From contig NZ_AP024355.1 in NCBI RefSeq assembly GCF_019704135.1, forward strand, positions 3,329,034 through 3,393,033: a DNA stretch of 64,000 nt, given 5' to 3'. Below, piece by piece: positions 40,686-49,190 of this stretch (position 1 is the first letter of the stretch; every line of letters begins with the position of its first letter). Both the position numbers and the translations under genes were made by a program. Below the pieces are notes generated by a model. That model made no database searches. It saw only the letters and a list, made by a program, of their open reading frames with translations, and was not told the origin of the DNA. Origin of the DNA: Desulfuromonas versatilis. Lineage in GTDB: Bacteria > Desulfobacterota > Desulfuromonadia > Desulfuromonadales > NIT-T3.

Positions 40686-40787
40686 CGTAATGCGTAATTC
40701 GTAATGCGTAATAGGTGCACGCCTCACGCCTCACGCCTCACGCCTCACGCCTCACGCCTCACGCCTCACGCCTTACGCCTCACTCCT
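40686..40787. repeat. Inverted pair of 7-bp tandem repeats (CGTAATG / CACGCCT)
   Basis: The left block has four units CGTAATG, CGTAATT, CGTAATG, CGTAATA (40686-40713). The right block has eight perfect CACGCCT plus TACGCCT and CACTCCT (40718-40787), about ten units. Phase-shifted, the right units read CTCACGC, the reverse complement of a GCGTAAT-like heptamer, so the two blocks are an inverted pair. It lies between convergent genes. Confidence 0.85.
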
Positions 40788-41392
40788 CACCATCCCCGCT
40801 CCCGCTCGGCCCGCGCGAAGGCCTCTTTGGCGCCGGCCGCATCCCCCCGCTGCTTGCGCGCTTCACCGATGATCCGCCAGTTTTCCGCCCGCAACCGCCT
40901 GTCCCCCCCGGCCAGGGCGTTGGACTTGGCGGCGAGGTTCTCGGCCTGCCGGTAATCGCCCTGCCCCAGACGGACCCGGGCCAGCTCCTGCCAGAGGGCC
41001 GGGTTGCGCGGCTCGATACGCAGGGCCCGTTCCAGGGATGCGCCGGCGGCATCCCATTGCCCGGCGGAGGCCTGCCCCTGGGATTTCTGCAGCAGCGCGA
41101 CCACCGCGGTGTTCCGCGATGCGGGCTCGGGGGGCGGCTGGTAGGAGGGAGCCTCGTAGACCGGGGTTTCGACGGGCGGCGGCTGGTAAACCGGACGCTG
41201 GTAGGGGGCCGTTTCAGGCTCCTGGGGCGCCGGAGCCGGCCGTGACGGCGGCGCCTCGGGCAGGGAGCGCCCCGTGGGCGGCGTAACCGGGGAGGACACC
41301 GGCGGTTCGGGAGGCGCCAGCTGCATGGCGACACAGCCGGTCAGCAACAGCAGCGCCGCGAAGGGGGCGGCGCGACGAAACACACGGATCAT
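40787..41392 (-). CDS. TPR lipoprotein encoded with PBP1b (LpoP-like)
   Basis: 201 residues. The signal peptide ends in a lipobox (LLLLTGC, Cys20). A Pro-rich, low-complexity linker of about 75 residues follows (PPVSSPVTPPTGRSLPEAPP..., repeated PVYQPPP), then two or three TPR motifs (AVVALLQKSQGQASAGQWDAA, LWQELARVRLGQGDYRQAEN). Its ATG overlaps the PBP1b stop codon by four bases, so the two are translationally coupled. In Pseudomonas, LpoP is an outer-membrane TPR lipoprotein encoded with PBP1b that activates it; domain order and linkage here match that arrangement. The stop codon lies at the edge of a heptamer array. Confidence 0.8.
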   Translation of the reverse strand: MIRVFRRAAPFAALLLLTGCVAMQLAPPEPPVSSPVTPPTGRSLPEAPPSRPAPAPQEPETAPYQRPVYQPPPVETPVYEAPSYQPPPEPASRNTAVVALLQKSQGQASAGQWDAAGASLERALRIEPRNPALWQELARVRLGQGDYRQAENLAAKSNALAGGDRRLRAENWRIIGEARKQRGDAAGAKEAFARAERERGW

Positions 41393-43683
41393 CGGAAAAT
41401 CCTTTCAAACCAGTTCTCTATGCTCCGCCCCATCGACTCCGGGTCGCAGGGGGCAAATTCGCTGGGGGCCGAACCGGCGATGAACGGCAGCTCGACGGCG
41501 TTGCGGCAGCCGGATTCGCTGCGCAGCCCCGAGACCGCATCGATATAGACCCGCTCGATGTTTTCCGGCTCGGGCGGCAGCAGCGGTTCGGGGCCCAGCC
41601 CGGCCATCATCTCTCCCCACACCCCCATGGCCCCGGAAGCGCCGCTCAACCCGGTGGGTTCGTTGTCGTCGCGGCCCACCCAGACCACCGCCAACCGATC
41701 GCCGGTGAACCCGGCGAACCAGCTGTCGCGATAATCGTCGGTGGTGCCGGTTTTGCCGGCCACCTGCAGTTCGGGCGACAGGTACTCGGCGAGCCCGCGG
41801 GCGGTCCCCTCGCGCACCACGTCCTGTAGGGCCGCGGTCAGCAGGTAGACCGGGGCGGCCTCGCTCTCCTGCTCCACCTCCAGGGGGTAACGCTGCAGCG
41901 TTTCGCCCTCGGCGGTAAGAACCTCGCGAATTGCGCTCAGCGGGGTCCGGAAACCGCCGCTGGCCAGGGTCTGGTAGACCTGGGTCACCTCGAGGGGGCT
42001 CAGGGCGTTGGCGCCGAGCAGGCTCGAGGCATAGCCGGGCAGGTCGCGGTCGACCCCGAGCCGGCGCAGGTTTTCCATCACCCGGGGGATGCCGAGCTCC
42101 AGGCCGAGCCGGGCGGTGGAGACATTGTAGGAATTCACCAGGGCGCTGCGCAGCGGAACCCGGCCGTGAAACTGCTTGTCGTAGTTCTTCGGCTCCCAGT
42201 CGCTGGTGCCGGCCTGGCGCAGCAGCAGCGGGCCGTCATCGAGGGGCGAGGCCAGGGTGTAGCGACCGGGCTGCTGCAGGGCGGTCAGGTAGACCACCGG
42301 TTTAACCAGCGAGCCGATGGGGCGCAGGGCGTCGAGGGCCCGGTTGAACCCTTCGTAACGCGGGTCGCGCCCTCCCACCACCGCCTGGAGCTCGCCGTTT
42401 TGGGTGCTGCTCACCAGCACCGCCCCCTGCAGCAGGCCCGACTTGATGTTGCGGCCCTTCTCCAGGCGTGCCAGGCGCCGGCTCAAGGCCCCTTCGGCGG
42501 CGCGCTGCACCTGCGGGTCGAGGGAGGTGAAGATCTGCAGCCCCTCCGAGCGCAGGTCCTCGTCCCGGTAGTCGCGCCGCAGCTGCCGGTGTACCAACTG
42601 CAGAAAGGCCGGATAGGGCGAAGTGCCCCGGGGCGGGCGCGACACCACGCCGAGGGGCGCCGCCTGGGCCTTGCGCAGCTGGGCCTCGCTGAGGGCGCCG
42701 GTTTCGGCCATCTGGGCCAGCACCAGGTTGCGGCGCTCCAGGGCCCGCTTGGGCTGGGCGCGGGGGCTGTACTGGGAGGGCCCCTTGAGCATCCCCACCA
42801 GCAGCGCCGCCTCGGCAACCCCGATGCGCTCCAGGGGCTTGTCGAAATAGTAGGAGCTGGCCAGCCCGAAGCCGTGAATGGCGCGGTTGCCGTCCTGGCC
42901 CAGGTAGACCTCGTTGAGGTAGGTCTCGAGGATCTCCTGCTTGCTGTAATGGACCTCGAGCAGCACCGCCATGACCATTTCGGTCAGCTTGCGGCGCAGG
43001 GTCCGTTCGGCGCTCAGGTAGAAGTTCTTGACCAACTGCTGGGTCAGGGTGCTCCCCCCCTGCACCCCGCCGCCGCTGACCGTGGTGACCAGGGCCCGGG
43101 CGATCCCCCGAGGATCGATGCCAAGGTGGGAGTAGAAGCGGCGGTCCTCCACGGCGATCAGGGCATCGATCACGTGCCGGGGCACTTCGTCGAGCTTCAC
43201 CAGCAGGCGATCCTCGTTTTCACCGGGATAAATGCCGCCGATCAGCGGAGGATCGAGCCGCACCAGGTCCAGGGAGCGGTTTTCGCCGCGGGGAAAAACC
43301 CCACCCACCTGGGAGCCCCAGAACTCGACCTGCAGGGCCTGGGACGGCTGGCGGCCGTCGCCGAAGGCGAAGGGGCGGGTCACCAGTTCGAGGCTCTCGC
43401 CGCGCCAGCGGAAGGTTCCCGGATCGCTGGGCTGAGACGCTTCGCGGTAACCGAGCAGGGCCAGCTCGTCGACCATTTCCGCCCGGCTCAAACGCAGCCC
43501 CGGGTAGAGTTCGAGCGCCCGGGCATAGACCCGCGCCGGCAGGGCGAAGCGTTTCCCCTCGAAGCGCTCGCGCACGGTCAGATCGAGATAGGCGGTGACC
43601 ACCGCCGCCACCGCCAGCCCCAGCAGGGCGAACAGGAGCAGGAACCTGGGAAATCTTCTCTTGGCTTTGGGGCGCCGGGCCAT
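41389..43683 (-). CDS. mrcB: Penicillin-binding protein 1b-type peptidoglycan synthase
   Basis: 764 residues. It has a short basic cytoplasmic tail, one membrane helix (FPRFLLLFALLGLAVAAVVT), a UB2H-like domain (residues about 60-140), a glycosyltransferase domain with AVEDRRFYSHLGIDPRGIAR and GGSTLTQQLVKNFYLS (catalytic Glu in EDRRFY), and a transpeptidase domain with the three active-site motifs SLVK (in RPIGSLVKPVVY), SYN and KTGTTDD. It polymerises and cross-links peptidoglycan as part of the elongation/repair machinery. The UB2H-like domain, present in PBP1b but not PBP1a, supports the mrcB call and is where an Lpo-type activator would bind. Confidence 0.95.
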   Translation of the reverse strand: MARRPKAKRRFPRFLLLFALLGLAVAAVVTAYLDLTVRERFEGKRFALPARVYARALELYPGLRLSRAEMVDELALLGYREASQPSDPGTFRWRGESLELVTRPFAFGDGRQPSQALQVEFWGSQVGGVFPRGENRSLDLVRLDPPLIGGIYPGENEDRLLVKLDEVPRHVIDALIAVEDRRFYSHLGIDPRGIARALVTTVSGGGVQGGSTLTQQLVKNFYLSAERTLRRKLTEMVMAVLLEVHYSKQEILETYLNEVYLGQDGNRAIHGFGLASSYYFDKPLERIGVAEAALLVGMLKGPSQYSPRAQPKRALERRNLVLAQMAETGALSEAQLRKAQAAPLGVVSRPPRGTSPYPAFLQLVHRQLRRDYRDEDLRSEGLQIFTSLDPQVQRAAEGALSRRLARLEKGRNIKSGLLQGAVLVSSTQNGELQAVVGGRDPRYEGFNRALDALRPIGSLVKPVVYLTALQQPGRYTLASPLDDGPLLLRQAGTSDWEPKNYDKQFHGRVPLRSALVNSYNVSTARLGLELGIPRVMENLRRLGVDRDLPGYASSLLGANALSPLEVTQVYQTLASGGFRTPLSAIREVLTAEGETLQRYPLEVEQESEAAPVYLLTAALQDVVREGTARGLAEYLSPELQVAGKTGTTDDYRDSWFAGFTGDRLAVVWVGRDDNEPTGLSGASGAMGVWGEMMAGLGPEPLLPPEPENIERVYIDAVSGLRSESGCRNAVELPFIAGSAPSEFAPCDPESMGRSIENWFERIFR

Positions 43684-43986
43684 AGCGAGTGCGAACCTTT
43701 CTGGGGGAGTTTCCGTGCCGAGCGTCAGGGCACGGCATAAGATGCGGCGGACAGGCCTGCAAAGTCAATCCTGAATCCGTAGGTTCGGGGCGGGAAAAGC
43801 GGGGAAGGCCTGGCCAGTACTCACGGACCCAGAACGATGGTCCATGGATTTTTTCCGCACCCCGGGCGAGATTATAACCCGGATTCGGACCCTGGCGGCA
43901 GGAAAAGCGCGGCGGGGGTGTCGGCGAAGGGATGTGCGCCGGGCGCCGGCGCGGGTGGCGGGAAGGCCCCGCACCGGCTCGCGCCC
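43684..43986. other. Gap upstream of mrcB: no gene seen
   Basis: 303 bp with no convincing reading frame. It contains a segment near 43764 (CTGAATCCGTAGGTTCGGGG) that partly resembles the segment after the ntrB gene near 53850, and a hairpin-like CCCGGGCGAGATTATAACCC. No clear promoter box pair is visible. Confidence 0.4.
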
Positions 43987-44646
43987 CTATTTTCTGCCCC
44001 TGGCGTAGTCTTCGTATTCGGCGATGTAGAACTGCGCCGGCTGCCCGCCGAGCCGGACCGCCTCGCGCTGCTGCATGGCGCCGATCCAGGCCCGGAGGGC
44101 CGAAAGGCCCTCGGGCAGGGGGAAATCCCGGTAATGCTCCAGAACCGCCCAGCGCTCGAACCAGGGATAGAAGGCGATGTCGGTGAGCCCCACCTGCCTG
44201 CCGAACCAGAAGTGCCCCTGCCCTGCCCGCCGCTGGAGTTCCTGGTCAAGGGTGGCGAGAACCGCCTGCAATTCGCCGCGAAGCTCCTGCCGCTGTTCCT
44301 CGTGCTGGGACTTGAGCAGCCGGTAGAACAGGGGGACGAAGCTGCCGGCGGCGAAATCGATCCAGAGCCGGGCCTGGGCCCGCTGCTGGGCCGAGGCGGG
44401 GAGCAGCGGCGGGTCCGGGGCCAGCTCATCGACGTACTCGTTGATGATCAGCGACTCGCGCAGCAGAAACTCCCCCTGGCGCAGCGCCGGGACCGCCCCG
44501 GTGGGGGTGACTTCCCGGTACCAGGATGGCTTGTTGCGCAGATCGATTTCCACCAGGCGAAAAGGGATCCCCTTCTCCATCAGCGCCAGCCGGCTGCGAT
44601 GGGCAAAGGGGCAGACCCGCGAGCTGAACAGTTCGATGGTTTCCAT
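43987..44646 (-). CDS. Glutathione S-transferase family protein
   Basis: 219 residues. The N-terminal thioredoxin-like half has an omega/zeta-type active-site motif SSRVCPFAHRSRLAL (Cys12) and the cis-Pro motif TGAVPALR, followed by RESLIINEY. The C-terminal helical half has the conserved LTDIAFYPW. A catalytic cysteine rather than Ser/Tyr suggests thiol-transferase or dehydroascorbate-type chemistry. No signal peptide, so cytoplasmic. It does not clearly share an operon with its neighbours. Confidence 0.92.
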   Translation of the reverse strand: METIELFSSRVCPFAHRSRLALMEKGIPFRLVEIDLRNKPSWYREVTPTGAVPALRQGEFLLRESLIINEYVDELAPDPPLLPASAQQRAQARLWIDFAAGSFVPLFYRLLKSQHEEQRQELRGELQAVLATLDQELQRRAGQGHFWFGRQVGLTDIAFYPWFERWAVLEHYRDFPLPEGLSALRAWIGAMQQREAVRLGGQPAQFYIAEYEDYARGRK

Positions 44647-44746
44647 GACTCACTCCTTGGGCGATGCCCAGTTGAGGCCCCGGCTGCCGCGGACAGGAAT
44701 CGACCCCGCGGCTGCCTGGCCGAGGCCGCTTTGGGCACAGGTTGTT

Positions 44747-45427
44747 TCAGCCGCTCACCTCGGCCGGGGCGATGCACCGCGCCCCCTCGTTCTGGGGCTT
44801 GTTCACGTAATCGGACACCGGGTACATGTCGAGAACCCCCTCCCGGGCGGGGCGCAGCAGCGTCGCCAGGGGCGCGGGGCTGCTTTGCTCCGGGTCGAGC
44901 CATCGGGCCAAGTCCGCAGGCTCGAGAATGACCGGCATCCGCTCGTGCAGCTCGGCGAGCAGGCGGTTGGCAGCGGTGGTAAGGATGGTGCAGGATTCAA
45001 TCTCCCTGCCCTGCTGCTCGTCGCGCCAGGACTCCCAGAGTCCGGCCAGGGCCAGGGGCCTGCCGTCACGCCGGAAGATGTGAAAGGGCAGCTTCTGCCG
45101 GCCCTGCCTGCGCCATTCGAAAAAGCCCCCGGCCGGGATGATGCAGCGTCGCTTGCGGAACGCGGCCCGGAAGGCCGGGAGGCGGTGGGCGGTCTCGGCC
45201 CGGGCGTTGATCATTCGATAGCCGATCCGGGGGTCTTCGGCCCAGAACGGAACCAGCCCCCAGCGCAGCATCACCAGGCGCCTCGCTCCCTGCTCGGTGC
45301 GAATCGCCGGCACCTGCTGGGAAGGGGCGACATTGTAGCGCGGGGAGAAGGGCGGCGGGGAGCCGGCGATCTGGAAATACTCCAGCAGATCGGCAAAATC
45401 GAGGCTCAGGGAGAAGCGGCCGCACAT
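44747..45427 (-). CDS. SOS-response-associated peptidase, SRAP/HMCES/YedK family
   Basis: 226 residues. It begins MCGRFS: after removal of Met, Cys2 is the catalytic residue that forms the thiazolidine DNA-protein crosslink with abasic sites. The other active-site motifs are present: YNVAPSQ (Asn), PAGGFFEW (Glu) and LHERMPV (His). The enzyme shields abasic sites in single-stranded DNA. It ends with an atypical C-terminal tail (NEGARCIAPAEVSG). It starts 10 bp after the stop of the coiled-coil gene. Confidence 0.93.
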   Translation of the reverse strand: MCGRFSLSLDFADLLEYFQIAGSPPPFSPRYNVAPSQQVPAIRTEQGARRLVMLRWGLVPFWAEDPRIGYRMINARAETAHRLPAFRAAFRKRRCIIPAGGFFEWRRQGRQKLPFHIFRRDGRPLALAGLWESWRDEQQGREIESCTILTTAANRLLAELHERMPVILEPADLARWLDPEQSSPAPLATLLRPAREGVLDMYPVSDYVNKPQNEGARCIAPAEVSG

Positions 45428-45437
45428 GGTGATCCTG

Positions 45438-45725
45438 TCACTTCTGCTTCTTGAGCGTTTCGCGCAGGGCCGCCTTGACCTCGTCCCAGATCATCTCCGC
45501 ACCGGCCTTGAGCTCCTCCCATTCGTCCTCGCCGGCGGCCGCCAGCCCCTGCAGCTTTTCCGCCGCCTCGTCCCGCTTGAGCTGCAGTTCGGCAATGGCC
45601 CTGGCGTACTCGTAACGCTTTTCGGGGGTGCCGGTCTCGGCCTGCTCCTGGAGCAGCTCGATCGCCACGTCCCATTCGACCATCTGCGCCGAGAGCTCTT
45701 CGATAAATTCTTTCTGCCTGTCCAT
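45438..45725 (-). CDS. Small coiled-coil protein of unknown function
   Basis: 95 residues from ATG 45725 (MDRQKEFIEELSAQMVEWDV), with GGAAAGG upstream; the in-frame ATG at 45767 would overlap nrdJ and is rejected. It is acidic and almost entirely a heptad-like amphipathic helix (AIELLQEQAETGTPEKRYEY, ELQLKRDEAAEKLQGLA), resembling the Sll1863-type stress proteins, but I make no firm family call. It lies between nrdJ (30 bp upstream) and the SRAP gene and is probably co-transcribed with both. Confidence 0.8.
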   Translation of the reverse strand: MDRQKEFIEELSAQMVEWDVAIELLQEQAETGTPEKRYEYARAIAELQLKRDEAAEKLQGLAAAGEDEWEELKAGAEMIWDEVKAALRETLKKQK

Positions 45726-45754
45726 GTTGACAACCTTTCCCCGACCGCGGCCGC

Positions 45755-47407
45755 TCACAGCGGACACTTGCTGTCGCAGACGTTGAGCACCTGCTGACGG
45801 CGGCTCCTGTCCCGGTACACGGTCAGCCCCTTGCAGCCAAGCTGGTAGGCCTGCAGGAAGGCGTTTTCAACCTCCTCCACCGGCGCTTCGGCGGGAAAGT
45901 TGATGGTCTTGGAGACCGCGTTGTCGACGTGCTCCTGAAACACCGCCTGCATGCGCACATGCCATTCGGGGGAGATCTGCCGCGCGGTGACGAACACCCG
46001 CGGGTCGATCGGCTCGCCCAGGCGCCGGCGCCGCTCGTAGAGGGGATGAACCTCCTCCAGCACCGTGCCGAGCACGTGGCGCTGGTAGGCAAAGGCGAAG
46101 ACCGGCTCGATGCCGCTGGACACCCCGGCGATCAGGCTCAGGGTGCCGGTGGGAGCCACCGTGTTGAGGGTGGCGTTGCGCTGCGGGGCTTCCCCGGCCC
46201 GCTGCCCGGGGCTGCCGGCGAAGCCGGGATAGGGGCCGCGCTCCTGGGCCAGCCGCCGCGAGGCGGCCAGGGACTCGCGGCGGAGGAAGCCCATCAGTTC
46301 GTCGGCCGCCCGCAGAGCGGCTTCCGAGCCGTAGGGGATCCCCCTGAGGATCAGCAGATCGGCAAAGCCCATCACCCCCAGCCCCAGCTTGCGGGTCTTG
46401 CGGGTCATCTCGGCGATGGCCGGCAGCGGATAGCGGTTGACCTCGACCACGTCGTCGAGAAAACGGATCGCCCGGGCAACCCCTTCCCCGAGCTGCGGGA
46501 AATCGATGACGCCCTGCCGGTCGGCGAAGCGCAGCAGGTTCAGCGAGCCCAGGTTGCACGCCTCCCAGGGGAGCAGCGGCTGTTCCCCGCAGGGGTTGGT
46601 GGCTTCGATCTCGCCCAGGTGGCGGGCCGGGTGGGAGGCGTTGACCCGATCGATGAAGACCACCCCTGGTTCGCCATTCTGCCAGGCATGGGCGGCGATG
46701 GTCCGGAAGACCTCCCCGGCATCCTGCTCCCGGACCACCTCGCCGTCGCGGGGATTGACCAGCGGGTAGCTCCCACCGCGGTTTAGGGCGGCCATGAAGC
46801 CGTCGCTGATGGCGACCGAGATATTGAAGTTGGCCAGTTCCCCTTCGCGGTCCTTGGCGGTGATAAAATCCAGGATGTCGGGGTGGTCGACCCGCAGAAT
46901 CCCCATGTTGGCGCCGCGGCGGGTTCCCCCCTGCTTGATCGCCTCGGTGGCGGCGTCGAAAACCCGCATGAAGGAAACCGGCCCCGAGCTGATGCCCATG
47001 GTGCTTTTCACCCGGTCGCCGGCCGGGCGCAACCGGGAGAAGGAGAACCCGGTGCCGCCGCCGCTCTGGTGAATGAGGGCGGCGTCGCGCACGCTATTGA
47101 AGATCTCCGGCAGGGAGTCGGCCACCGGGAGCACGAAACACGCCGCCAGCTGGCCCATTTCAGTGCCGGCATTCATCAGGGTCGGGGAGTTGGGCAGAAA
47201 CCGCAGCGCCGCCATGTCCTCGAAGAACAGCTCCTCAGCCTCGGCGGCAGCGCCGGAGCCGCCGAAGGCCTTCTCGGCGGCGGCCACGGCCCGCGCCACG
47301 CGCCGGAACAGCTGCTCGGGGTTTTCCACCACCTCGCCCCGCTGGTTTTTTCGCAGGTACCTTGCCCGCAGCGTCACCAGGGCATTGGGGGTCAGTTCGC
47401 CAGGCAC
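45755..47407 (-). CDS. nrdJ: Adenosylcobalamin-dependent (class II) ribonucleotide reductase, short form
   Basis: 550 residues from GTG 47407, preceded by GGAGG. Substrate-site and radical motifs of class II NrdJ are intact: RFLPNSPTLMNAG, GQLAACFVLPVADS (first redox Cys), GGTGFSFSRLRP, NPCGEQPLLPWEACNLGSLNL (NPCGE catalytic loop; split), the PTGT-type PTGTLSLIAG loop and a CDSKCP C-terminal Cys pair that relays electrons. It converts ribonucleotides to deoxyribonucleotides using B12. At 550 residues it lacks the ATP-cone and long C-terminal region of ~740-residue relatives. It heads an operon with the coiled-coil and SRAP genes. Confidence 0.92.
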   Translation of the reverse strand: MPGELTPNALVTLRARYLRKNQRGEVVENPEQLFRRVARAVAAAEKAFGGSGAAAEAEELFFEDMAALRFLPNSPTLMNAGTEMGQLAACFVLPVADSLPEIFNSVRDAALIHQSGGGTGFSFSRLRPAGDRVKSTMGISSGPVSFMRVFDAATEAIKQGGTRRGANMGILRVDHPDILDFITAKDREGELANFNISVAISDGFMAALNRGGSYPLVNPRDGEVVREQDAGEVFRTIAAHAWQNGEPGVVFIDRVNASHPARHLGEIEATNPCGEQPLLPWEACNLGSLNLLRFADRQGVIDFPQLGEGVARAIRFLDDVVEVNRYPLPAIAEMTRKTRKLGLGVMGFADLLILRGIPYGSEAALRAADELMGFLRRESLAASRRLAQERGPYPGFAGSPGQRAGEAPQRNATLNTVAPTGTLSLIAGVSSGIEPVFAFAYQRHVLGTVLEEVHPLYERRRRLGEPIDPRVFVTARQISPEWHVRMQAVFQEHVDNAVSKTINFPAEAPVEEVENAFLQAYQLGCKGLTVYRDRSRRQQVLNVCDSKCPL

Positions 47408-47505
47408 GCCCTTCGCTCCTCCGGATAAATGCCGCCCGCTTTGAATCGTGGATGTAGCACACCTTCAGGATACCAGAAGCGCTTGCCTTGGGGCGCCCGA
47501 GAATG

Positions 47506-47530
47506 AAAAAAGGCGACCCTGGGGCCGCCT
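47506..47530 (-). terminator. Terminator after the permease gene
   Basis: AGGCGRCCC / GGGNCGCCT hairpin with a G-T pair (47511-47530), then six T on the minus strand. Confidence 0.75.
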
Positions 47531-47555
47531 CGTTTCCTGTTTGCGCGAAGGGGGA

Positions 47556-48548
47556 TCAGAAGCTGAAGGGGAGCAACCGGTAGGTAAAGGCCAGCAGCAG
47601 AGTCCCCGAGATGCACAGCCCCAAGTAGAGAAACAACACCCGCTTGCGGAACATGGAGATGAACACCGCCATTACCGGCAGGGCGGTCACCGGGCCGCCG
47701 ATCAGCAAGGCGATGCCCGACCCCTTGGCGAGGGTGATCCCCTCCCCCACCTCCGGAGACACGAACCCGTAGAGCATGGCCGCTGCGGTCACCTGGGGCA
47801 GGTGCAGGGGGATGGTGGCAAAGGTCAGGGTGAGGATGGGCATGATGCCCTCCCCCTCCAGCAGGGCGGCCACCCACTCATGGGGGATCAGGCTGGAAGC
47901 CACCACCTCGATAAGCAGGCCGATCAGGGTAAACTTGCCGATCTTCAGCGACCCTTCCCAGAACTTGGCCAGAAACACCAGGAACTTGTTGTGGGTGCAG
48001 CGGTCCACCCGATGGGAGAGCTGCTTGCCGCAGTCGCAGCGCAGTTCCTCCACGGGATAGTCGGGATCGTGGAAATCCCCGGCGGGCAGAGCCTGGCGAA
48101 ACAGCCGCTCTTCGGAAAACCCGTAGCGGCGCAGAAAGTGCGTCAGGTAGCCGGCATACAGCCCCATGAAGATGGCCGAGACCAGGATCACGTTGGCCCA
48201 GCCCACCCCCAGCTCCCAGTTGAGCAGGGTGTAGCCCGCCGGGCTCATCAGCGGCGAGGTCACCAGCAGGGCCATGGCCGGGGCGAGCGGCAGCCCGGCG
48301 AGCAGCAGGGAGATCACCAGGGGCAGGGTCGCGCAGGCGCACAAGGGGCTGGCCACCCCCAGCAGGGTCGCCAGCAGGATGGAGATGACACCGAAGCGGG
48401 TCAGCGCCTTGCGGATCTTTACGTGCCACTTGAAGGTCCGGATTGTCGCTTCAAGCAACACGCCGATGGCCAGAAACGGCAGGATATAAACGAACTCGTG
48501 CCAGATCTCCAGGCCGAGTCCGGCAATCCCCTTGATCAATGCATCCAT
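47556..48548 (-). CDS. Membrane permease, ArsP/SO_0444 (DUF318) family
   Basis: 330 residues, about eight membrane helices. It opens with a helix (ILPFLAIGVLLEATIRTF) and carries the family motif SPLCACATLPLVISLL (C-x-C in a membrane segment), which in ArsP is linked to thiol-assisted transport of organoarsenicals and in SO_0444-type relatives to Cu/Zn efflux. A soluble loop contains a second Cys/His cluster (CDCGKQLSHRVDRCTHNK), a plausible metal site. Neither an ArsR regulator nor arsenic genes are adjacent, so the substrate is unclear. Confidence 0.85.
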   Translation of the reverse strand: MDALIKGIAGLGLEIWHEFVYILPFLAIGVLLEATIRTFKWHVKIRKALTRFGVISILLATLLGVASPLCACATLPLVISLLLAGLPLAPAMALLVTSPLMSPAGYTLLNWELGVGWANVILVSAIFMGLYAGYLTHFLRRYGFSEERLFRQALPAGDFHDPDYPVEELRCDCGKQLSHRVDRCTHNKFLVFLAKFWEGSLKIGKFTLIGLLIEVVASSLIPHEWVAALLEGEGIMPILTLTFATIPLHLPQVTAAAMLYGFVSPEVGEGITLAKGSGIALLIGGPVTALPVMAVFISMFRKRVLFLYLGLCISGTLLLAFTYRLLPFSF

Positions 48549-49190
48549 AATTCATTCACCTTTTTCCGGGTAGTTTTCCGTCGCCCAGGCGGGACCACCC
48601 AGACGGTTTTCTGCCGAAACGGCAGCCTTATTTCCGGGCGGCTGGCGTTGCGGCACCTGCCTTCGCGCCTGGCCGGGCTCCGCCAGGCAATGCCCTCCCC
48701 GAGATCACCGCTGCAGGTTGTAGCAAAAGCCGTTCCAGCGGCAGGGGGCCGCGCCTCATGAAAATTTCCCCTGCACGGCCGTAAATAGCCGGTATAATAA
48801 ACGGCGTGAAATTTCCGGGTGGGTGCCCTGGGCGTGGGAAGAACTTTCGATACCGTCGTTACCGGAGGGCTGGTGTTTTTGCGTCTGGCCCTTGGGACCA
48901 TCTGCATGGCGCAGGGTGCGCAGATACTCTTCGGCCTTTTTTCCTTCCGCCAACCGCAGCAGGTTGGGTGACCGCCCGCCGCCTGGAGGGTCAGTCGGGT
49001 CCACCGGCGACAAACCGAGGCTTCCCAAAGCAGCGGAAAACATGCTATCCTCCCGCCGACTTAGCGTTGAGCGGGGCCGAAGCGAACCGTTCAGGCAGAC
49101 CCTGGGCCTGTTGTTTAACACCTGCCGGTTTCCGGTTCAAGAATATTCACATTCCCGGTGGTATAATAGGCAAACCTCAAGGAGCCATGG
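48549..49190. other. Long gap between the permease and methyltransferase genes
   Basis: 642 bp. Contains a CTGCCGAAACGGCAG hairpin (from about 48620), TATAAT boxes at about 48794 (plus strand, unexplained) and 49162 (in front of the methyltransferase gene, weak -35), and a possible small minus-strand gene at 48756-49043. No known structured RNA (6S, tmRNA, SRP or RNase P RNA) was recognised. Confidence 0.4.
48756..49043 (-). CDS. Possible small protein, unrecognised
   Basis: A 95-residue frame from ATG 49043 with a good GGGAGG ribosome site. The sequence (MFSAALGSLGLSPVDPTDPP...GGGRSPNLLRLAEGKKAEEY) is low-complexity with no signal peptide or known domain. It could be a real small protein or chance coding in a GC-rich gap; the ribosome site is the only supporting signal. 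Confidence 0.3.
   Translation of the reverse strand: MFSAALGSLGLSPVDPTDPPGGGRSPNLLRLAEGKKAEEYLRTLRHADGPKGQTQKHQPSGNDGIESSSHAQGTHPEISRRLLYRLFTAVQGKFS

Noticed and set aside
40718..40787. CRISPR-like array at the CACGCCT repeats
   Set aside because: Units are only 7 bp and directly adjacent with no spacers; no cas genes nearby.
43764..43800. Shared repeat with 53850-53880 (CTGAATCC...GGGGCGG)
   Set aside because: Similarity is about 25 bases with several mismatches in G-rich sequence; too weak to call a repeat family from two copies.
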